Origin: CAVORB01 sp963736235
GTDB lineage: Bacteria; Pseudomonadota; Gammaproteobacteria; Chromatiales; Chromatiaceae
Length of the DNA stretch: 64,000 nt
Assembly: GCA_963736235.1 (NCBI GenBank)
Contig: CAVTOR010000012.1
Span: forward strand, 94,172-158,171
Direction: 5' to 3'
Position numbers and translations under genes: made by a program. Of this stretch, positions 58,742 through 64,000 are shown piece by piece (the stretch's first letter is position 1; every line of letters starts with the position of its first letter). Under the pieces are notes generated by a model that was not told the origin of the DNA, did not search any database, and saw only the letters and a list, made by a program, of their open reading frames with translations.

Positions 58742-59827
58742 TCAGCGGTTGCCCTTGATCCGGGTCCACATCCGGTTGACGATGCGCAGCGCCTTGTCGT
58801 TGCGCCGGCGTCACGTACAGCCGGTCGTGGACCTCCGCGGCGGGTAGATCGCCGGGTCGTCGCGCAACTCCTCGTCCAGGAGGGCTTCGCGGCCTTGTTG
58901 GGGTTGGCGTAATAGACATAGTTGGATACCTCGGCGATCACCTTCGGGTCGAGCAGGTAGTCGATGAAGGCATGGCCGTTCCGGGTGCGGGGCGTCCTTC
59001 GGGATGGCCATGACATCGGTCGAGAGCACGGCGCCCTCGTTCGGGATTACGTAGGCGACCTCGACCCGTTGTCTGCCTCCTCGGCATCGCCGGGCCTGGA
59101 GCACGTCGCCGGAGTAGCCCAGGGCGACGCAGATGTCGCCGTTGGCCAGGTCGTTGATGAACTGGGAGGAGTGGAAGTAGCGGATGTAGGGCGGATCGGC
59201 TTCAGCAGCTCGGCCACGGCCGCCAGGTCATCCTTCGGCTGTTGGGGTCCTTGCCCATGTAATCCAGGGCGGCGGAGTAGACCTCGGTCGGGTCATCCAG
59301 CAGGGGGATACCGCAGTCGGCGAATTCTCCGCCTGCTCGGGGTCGAAGATCAGGGCCCAGCTGACCCGGGCTCGTCGCCCAGCGCTCCTTGACTTGTCCG
59401 TTGTAGCCGAACCCGGTGGTGCCCCACATGTAGGGGACGAGATACTGGTTGCCGGGGTCGATGTCCGGCAGGGACTGCATGATCTCGGGGTCCAGATTCC
59501 CCAGTCCCGGCAGCTTGTCCTTGTCCAGGCGCGGTAGATGCCCGCCTGGACGTGGCGGGCGCCGAAGGGTCGCGCCGTGGGAAACACCAGATCGTAGCCG
59601 CTGTGCCCGCCAGCAGCTTGGCCTCCAGGATCTCGTTACTGTCGTAGACGTCGAGCACCGGTCGGATGCCGGTGCTCTCCTGGAACCCCGAAAGGGTGTC
59701 CTCGGCGAAATAATCGTTCCAGTTGTAGATATGAACCACCGACTCGTTGGCGGCAGCCGACGCGAATTGCAGCGCAGTCAGCAGACACAGAAGGTTGCGA
59801 CGGAGGCTTCCCGTACGAATGGTGCAT
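58742..59827 (-). CDS. potD: Periplasmic polyamine-binding protein PotD, heavily frameshifted
   Basis: Substrate-binding protein feeding PotABC. GGAGGAGTCTAT precedes the ATG at 59827. After one frame change the signal peptide and mature start are clear: RRNLLCLLTALQFASAAANE, then SVVHIYNWNDYFAEDTLSGF. Further pieces are STGIRPVLDVYDSNEILEAK, LPDIDPGNQYLVPYMWGTTG, FGYNGQVKERW, VLDYMGKDPNS-like ALDYMGKDPNS, EVAYVIPNEGAVLSTDVMAI and the end VNRMWTRIKGNR with TGA at 58742. Around eight frame changes, the densest in the window. At 361 codons the size is normal. It lies upstream of potA on the same strand, an unusual potD-A-B-C order compared with E. coli (A-B-C-D). Confidence 0.9.
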
Positions 59828-60066
59828 ATAGACTCCTCCCCCGGATTATACCCGCCAGAGACCAAACCCCGTCGTCTGCCGAGCACTGAGCCAACACCGG
59901 GGCGGTGCGGCAGGTGGAACCGCGCGCCAACCCCTTCGGAACTGTGGAATGCTACAGCAAAAGCCAGGGGTACACACCCGAGCAAGACGCTGCTCTCAGC
60001 GCGGGTGGGCTGAGCGGCAAAGGTTGTTACACTGGGTGCAGATCAACAACACGCGGGAGACGGCAG

Positions 60067-60557
60067 GTGCGTTCGGCCTTCATCGTCAGCTTCGTAGCGA
60101 ACCTCGTCCTCGCCATCGTCTCGACGCAGGTCCTTCCGGAGCGGGTGGCCATCCACTTCGGCGCCGGCGGCGCGGCCAACGGATGGAGTTCGACGAATGC
60201 CAATGCGCTCCTGATGGCGGGCGTCGACCTGCTGCTGTTCTGCTCCATCTACTTTTCGCCCTGGCTCATCGAGCGCATCCCCGCGCGCTGGATCAGTCTG
60301 CCGAACCGGGACTACTGGCTCACCCCCGAGAACAAGGAGCGGGCGGTCAAGATCATGCGCGAGATGATGTGGCAGTTCGGCACCACCCTCTCCTGTTCCT
60401 GTTCTTCACCGGCCTGCTGACAATCAGCGCCAACCTGTCCGAGCCGGTACGGCTGAACGAGGGACTGCTCCTGTCCGGTCTGGTCGTCTTCCTTGTCTAC
60501 ACGGGCTATTGGACGATCGCGCTGGTGCGGGCCTTCCCTATCCCATCCAAGCGCTGA
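60067..60557 (+). CDS. DUF1648 membrane protein, one frameshift
   Basis: A small inner-membrane protein. From GTG 60067, preceded by GGGAGACGGCA, it reads MRSAFIVSFVANLVLAIVST with the DUF1648 core LPERVAIHFGAGGAANGWSS, then ALLMAGVDLLLFCSIYFSPW and NRDYWLTPENKERAVKIMRE. Near 60395 the frame shifts and continues LFLFFTGLLTISANLSEPVR, GLLLSGLVVFLVYTGYWTIA to IPSKR. About 163 residues when repaired. Convergent with corA, the two ends overlapping by some 20 bp. Confidence 0.8.
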
Positions 60558-61642
60558 AGGGCGGCAAAATCCCTCGAACCAGTTGCGGCGCTTGAAGGCA
60601 TACAGCAGGCCGGCCGCGATCAGGATCATCACCACCCACACGGCGGGATAGCCATAGGCCCAGCGCAGCTCCGGCATGGCCCACCAGCTGGTAGTGTTCA
60701 CGCCGAAGTTCATACCGTAGACGCCCGCGATGAAGGTAAGGGGGATGAAGATGGTGGCGATAACCGTCAGCACCCGCATGGACTCGTTCAGGCGGTTGCT
60801 GACGCTCGAGAGGTAGACCTCGAGCATGCTCGAGGTCATGTCGCGGTAGCTCTCGACGAAGTACAAGATCTGTACGGTGTGATCGTAACAGTCGCGCAGG
60901 AACAGCCGCGTCTCCGCCTCGATGCAGGCGCACTCCCCGCGGTAGAGGTGGGCGAGCACCTCCCGCTGAGGCCAGAGCGTCCGGCGCAGCAGCAGCAGGT
61001 CCCGCCGGACGTGGTGGATGCGGGTGAGGGTGTCCTGATCCGGCCGCGGAGCAACTCGTCCTCCAGGGCCTGGATCTGCTCGCCGTAGATCTCCAGCAGG
61101 GGAACGCCTCGTCAACGATGCTGTCGACCAGGGCATACAGGAGATAGTCGCTCTTGCGCCGCCGGATCGTGCCCACCTGGCGCCGGAGCCGGTCGCGAAC
61201 CAGATCGAAGGGATCGGCCTCGGCGTCGCAGAAGCCGCAGAAACCCCTCGCCGGCGAACAGGCTGACCTGCTCCGCCACCACCCGGTCCCCCTGGTTGAG
61301 CACCGGCAGCTGCATCACCACGAAGACCTGCTCCTCGTACTCCTCCGCCTTCGCCCGCTGGCCCTTGTTCAGGACGTCCTCGAGCGCCAGCAGGTGCAGG
61401 TCGAGCAGATCGCCCAGCTCGTGCAGAGTCGCCGGCGGCACGCTGCCCTGGACGTGTATCCAGGTGGTGGTGGCGCGATCGAGGAAGGGGCGGCACTCGG
61501 CCACCGTCGCGAGTGCCCTCTCCTCGTACTCGCCGTGGGAGAAGTCGACGAGCTTGATGCTGAAAGGCACCTCGGCCGCTACCGACCTGAGCGTGCCGGG
61601 CTCAGTACCAGGCGGATGATAGTGCTTGCTGAAGATGCGCAT
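60538..61642 (-). CDS. corA: CorA-type magnesium/cobalt transporter, frameshifted
   Basis: A pentameric Mg2+ channel. The N-terminal cytoplasmic domain starts MRIFSKHYHPPGTEPGTLRS and continues TIKLVDF-like SIKLVDFSHGEYEERALATV, LLDLHLLALEDVLNKGQRAK, EYEEQVFVVMQLPVLNQGDR. Other frames give DPFDLVRDRLRRQVGTIRRR, YLLYALVDSIVDEAFP and then DLLLLRRTLWPQREVLAHLY, FLRDCYDHTVQILYFVESYR, VLTVIATIFIPLTFIAGVYG with the channel GMN motif (YGMNFG), and a last helix AVWVVMILIAAGLLYAFKRR. Frame changes near 61250, 61110 and 61030. The exact stop (about 60540) is uncertain. About 365 residues. Confidence 0.92.
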
Positions 61643-61709
61643 GGTTTCCCCCCCGCGGCGAAGCGTCAGGTGAACAGGAAAGCGTCGCGCATCATACGGG
61701 ACCTCCAAC

Positions 61710-61796
61710 AAAACGCTGATCGATTCAACGCTTCCCGCGGCACATGGATGTGTGCTGATTCTGGCCAGGATGGCCAATCGTCGGCGTCTCCTAAAG
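61710..61796 (+). repeat. Dispersed repeat family, complete copy C (reference copy)
   Basis: Left end AAACGCTGATCGATTCAACG, middle CTTCCCGCGGCACATGGATG, right end GGCCAGGATGGCCAATCGTC followed by GGCGTCTCCTAAAG. The outer 15 bases are imperfect inverted repeats (AAACGCTGATCGATT against GAGACGCCGACGATT), and GGCCAGGATGGCC is an inner palindrome. Size and form fit a small MITE- or REP-like element. It lies in the gap between corA and secF. Confidence 0.75.
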
Positions 61797-62111
61797 CATC
61801 TTGCGGCAATCGGGTGGCGGCCGTATTATCTGCGCGCCAGGCGGATTGCATCCGACTGTATGCGCTGCGATGTGAACCGCCGTTCCTAACCCCACCCCTC
61901 CTCGTTACCGCGGCTCCCCGGTCATCGCCCGATGCCGATCCGGGGCCGGATACGGAAGCGCTCAAGGTTCCGACAGAAGCACATTCGCCCCGGCCCGTTT
62001 CCACATACAGGGCATCTCCACTGACCTGACAGGCGCCGCGTTCGGTGGTCAGCACCTCGCTCCGATCGGCGGCAAGGGACATCGACGTCGCTACCTGGAG
62101 GCTCAACCCCA

Positions 62112-63047
62112 GTGGACCTGTTTCCAAAACCCTTGAACATCGATTTCGTGGCCAAACGCACGGCCGCCTCTACCCTGTCCGCCGTGGCCATCCTGGTATC
62201 CCTGCTTTCACTCGGATTTCGGGGACTGAACTTCGGCATCGACTTCACCGGCGGGACCCTGGTGGAAATGGGCTTCCCGGAAGCGGTGGAGACCGCCTAC
62301 GTCGCGCGCCACCTCCGCGACGCGGGAATCACGATCTCCACCATCCAGCACTTTGGCACCGATCGTGATGTGCTGGCGCGCATTCCGCCCAAGGCCGAGA
62401 TCGACAAGGTCCGGATTCAGGACCAGGTGGTCGAGGCCTTCAAGGAGACCCGGGTCCGGTCCCCGAGGTGCGCCGCGTCGAGATCGCGGCTCGCAGGTCG
62501 GCGGGGAGTTGGTGGAAAGCGGGGGCCTCGCCGTGCTGATCGCCCTCGGCGGCATCGCCATCTATATCTGGCTGCGCTTCGAGCGGCGCTTCGCCATCGG
62601 CGCGTTGGCCGCCACGGTGCACGACCCGGTGTTGACCCTGGGCTACTTCTCCCTGACCGGGACGGAGTTCGACCTCACGGTGCTCGCCGCCATCCTCGCC
62701 GTGGTGGGCTACTCGGTGAACGACACCATCGTCATCTTCGATCGCATTCGGGAGAACTTCCGCAGGATGCGCAGAGCTCGCCCAAGGAAGTGGTCAACGC
62801 CTCCGTGAACCAGACCATGTCGCGCTCCGCCATCACCTCCGGCACCACGCTGATGGTGGTGATCGCCATGTTCATCTTCGGCGGCCCCCTGCTCTACGGC
62901 TTCTCCCTGGCCCTGATCATCGGCATCGTCGTCGGCACCTACTCGTCCATCTACGTGGCCAGCACCGTCGCCCTCGACCTGGGCGCGACCAGGATGGACC
63001 TGATGCCCATCGACAAGGAGACGGGGAAACCTGCCGAAGACGCCTGA
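62112..63047 (+). CDS. secF: Protein translocase subunit SecF, frameshifted
   Basis: SecF, with SecD, uses the proton gradient to help release exported proteins. The GTG at 62112 starts MDLFPKPLNIDFVAKRTAAS; GGAGG lies 11 nt before. The first periplasmic loop begins FRGLNFGIDFTGGTLVEMGF. After a frame change near 62455 the membrane core continues GLAVLIALGGIAIYIWLRFE, FAIGALAATVHDPVLTLGYF, ILAVVGYSVNDTIVIFDRIR and, after another near 62775, SRSAITSGTTLMVVIAMFIF. About 312 residues, normal. There is no secD directly upstream, where it is found in nearly all relatives. Confidence 0.93.
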   Translation: MDLFPKPLNIDFVAKRTAASTLSAVAILVSLLSLGFRGLNFGIDFTGGTLVEMGFPEAVETAYVARHLRDAGITISTIQHFGTDRDVLARIPPKAEIDKVRIQDQVVEAFKETRVRSPRCAASRSRLAGRRGVGGKRGPRRADRPRRHRHLYLAALRAALRHRRVGRHGARPGVDPGLLLPDRDGVRPHGARRHPRRGGLLGERHHRHLRSHSGELPQDAQSSPKEVVNASVNQTMSRSAITSGTTLMVVIAMFIFGGPLLYGFSLALIIGIVVGTYSSIYVASTVALDLGATRMDLMPIDKETGKPAEDA

Positions 63048-63169
63048 AGCCATTCACGACGGCGCTGGCCCGGTCAAGGGTCTTAGCGCCCGCTTGGCGC
63101 CGGATGCGCGGGGACCCGGAGAATCGCGCCCCTACACATCCACCCTGGCTGGGGCTATGTTTAGGGCAG

Positions 63170-63319
63170 GCGCCGATCAATTCAGCGCTTGCCGCGGCAC
63201 AGGGATGCGACGCCATTTTCAAGCGCGTAAGCCTCTGAAAATGAAGCCAACCAAGAACCACGCTTCTTGGTTGGCGTGTTGATCTTGGGCAGGATGGCCA
63301 ATGAATCGATGTCTCCGTA
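63170..63319 (+). repeat. Dispersed repeat family, copy D carrying an internal insert
   Basis: The left end GCGCCGATCAATTCAGCGCT and CCGCGGCACAGGGATG match copy C, as does the right end GGGCAGGATGGCCAATG...GTCTCC. Between them are about 65 extra bases with two perfect stems, CATTTTCA/TGAAAATG (63213-63220 and 63235-63242) and GCCAACCAAG/CTTGGTTGGC (63246-63255 and 63266-63275). Confidence 0.65.
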
Positions 63320-63422
63320 GATGAGTCGTACCCCAAGGACACCGGGGCAGCGGTGATCCTGGTTCCAGAGGGTTGTTGGCGCACTCGGACGGATCGCCAC
63401 CGGCCCGGCGTCCCCCGTGAAC

Positions 63423-64000
63423 ATGCGCGCGCAGGCCCCAGTCACCGTATCCACCAACCCCACCGAGCCCATCGGCCAGGTGGAGGAGGTGCACGGCCCA
63501 GTGGTGATCATCGACTGTGACCGGCTCCCCCCACTGCGGCAGGCCCTGGTCGCGCGCGTCGATGCGGAGACCTACTGGTTCGAGGTTCATCAGCACCTGG
63601 ACCGGCGCCGGGTGCGCGCCATCACCCTGCATCGCACCGCCGGTCTGACCCGCGCCATGCCCGTTTTCGACACTGGCGCGCCGGTGCACGTGCCGGTGAG
63701 CCCGGGCTGCCTTGGTCGGGCGATCAACATGTTCGGCGAGCCCTTGGACGGGGGTGCTCCCCTCGCGGCGGAACAGTACCGCGACATCCGGGGTCAACCC
63801 TTGCGGCTCGACGAGACGATAGCCCCAAGCGAGATCTTGGAAACGGGCATCAAGGTCATCGACCTGCTTTGTCCCTTCGTGCGCGGCGGCAAGACCGGGC
63901 TGTTCGGCGGCGCCGGGGTCGGCAAGACGGTGCTGGTGATGAAGTCATGCACGCCATCGTCGCCCTGCACCGCGGCGTCTCGGTCTTCGCCGGGGTGGGA
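63423..64000 (+). CDS. atpD: Alternate (N-type) F1F0 ATPase beta subunit, partial
   Basis: The N-terminal 190 residues of an F1-type beta subunit, cut by the window end. MRAQAPVTVSTNPTEPIGQV leads to EEVHGPVVIIDCDRLPPLRQ, GRAINMFGEPLDGGAPLAAE and PSEILETGIKVIDLLCPFVR, then Walker A GGKTGLFGGAGVGKTVLVM. LLCPFVRGGKTG is typical of the alternate ATPase (often Na+-pumping) encoded by separate operons in which atpD comes first; that fits its position after a gap. A one-base deletion near 63941 is needed to continue as EVMHAIVALHRGVSVFAGVG. GTG at 63417 is an alternative start. Confidence 0.88.
   Translation, partial: MRAQAPVTVSTNPTEPIGQVEEVHGPVVIIDCDRLPPLRQALVARVDAETYWFEVHQHLDRRRVRAITLHRTAGLTRAMPVFDTGAPVHVPVSPGCLGRAINMFGEPLDGGAPLAAEQYRDIRGQPLRLDETIAPSEILETGIKVIDLLCPFVRGGKTGLFGGAGVGKTVLVMKSCTPSSPCTAASRSSPGW

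Overview
This 64 kb window is GC-rich DNA from a gammaproteobacterium, most likely a member of the Chromatiales (purple sulfur or sulfur-oxidising bacteria). That placement rests on overall gene content: class Ia ribonucleotide reductase, EttA, YchF, PotABCD, a c4-like dihaem cytochrome, a polyferredoxin/DUF362 pair and an alternate (N-type) F1F0 ATPase. It is an inference, not a proof. Many housekeeping genes (nrdA, ychF, manC, potA, potB, potD, corA, secF) carry one-base frame changes although their protein sequence resumes in another frame. The simplest reading is indel error in a draft assembly, so broken genes here should not be taken as pseudogenes without checking reads.

Layout. 0.15-0.34 kb: a small inverted-repeat element. 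0.4-7.1 kb: a complete type I Wadjet (jetABCD) anti-plasmid defence operon, frame-disrupted in jetA, jetB and jetC and intact in jetD. 7.3-17 kb: a GH13 glucosidase-type enzyme, a class II aldolase overlapping mobB, ettA, a GGDEF/EAL regulator translationally coupled to a DUF815 ATPase, a dihaem cytochrome c and a CBS protein. 17-25.7 kb: the ribonucleotide reductase region, with tandem NrdR-like boxes, nrdA, a REP/RAYT mobile block, three accessory genes, nrdB and a glutaredoxin. 25.9-28.8 kb: unrecognised small genes and a hairpin-rich intergenic region. 29-34.4 kb: tRNA-Met, ychF, manC, an unknown coiled-coil protein and a ClpP-like periplasmic protein.

34.8-42.6 kb is a run of small membrane or exported proteins (DUF2892, L,D-transpeptidase, LprI/MliC-like, SH3-like, DUF805, META domain and unknown secreted proteins) that looks devoted to the envelope. 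sseA, gltA, a CBS protein and an RlpA-like protein follow. 46.6-49.2 kb holds a polyferredoxin and a Tat-exported DUF362 protein. 49.7-54.7 kb is an accessory island: one convincing attC site and one candidate attC flank a gene cassette, followed by a long inverted repeat around a transposase remnant, an AT-richer acyltransferase and about 1.1 kb of degenerate DNA. 54.8-64 kb holds an unknown membrane protein, a DUF188 protein, the polyamine transporter potABCD, a DUF1648 protein, corA, a secF without adjacent secD, and the start of an alternate F1F0 ATPase operon.

A dispersed roughly 90 bp element (copies or parts near 15.0, 25.7, 48.3, 51.2, 61.7 and 63.2 kb) is the most distinctive non-coding signal. 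No CRISPR array or rRNA was seen.
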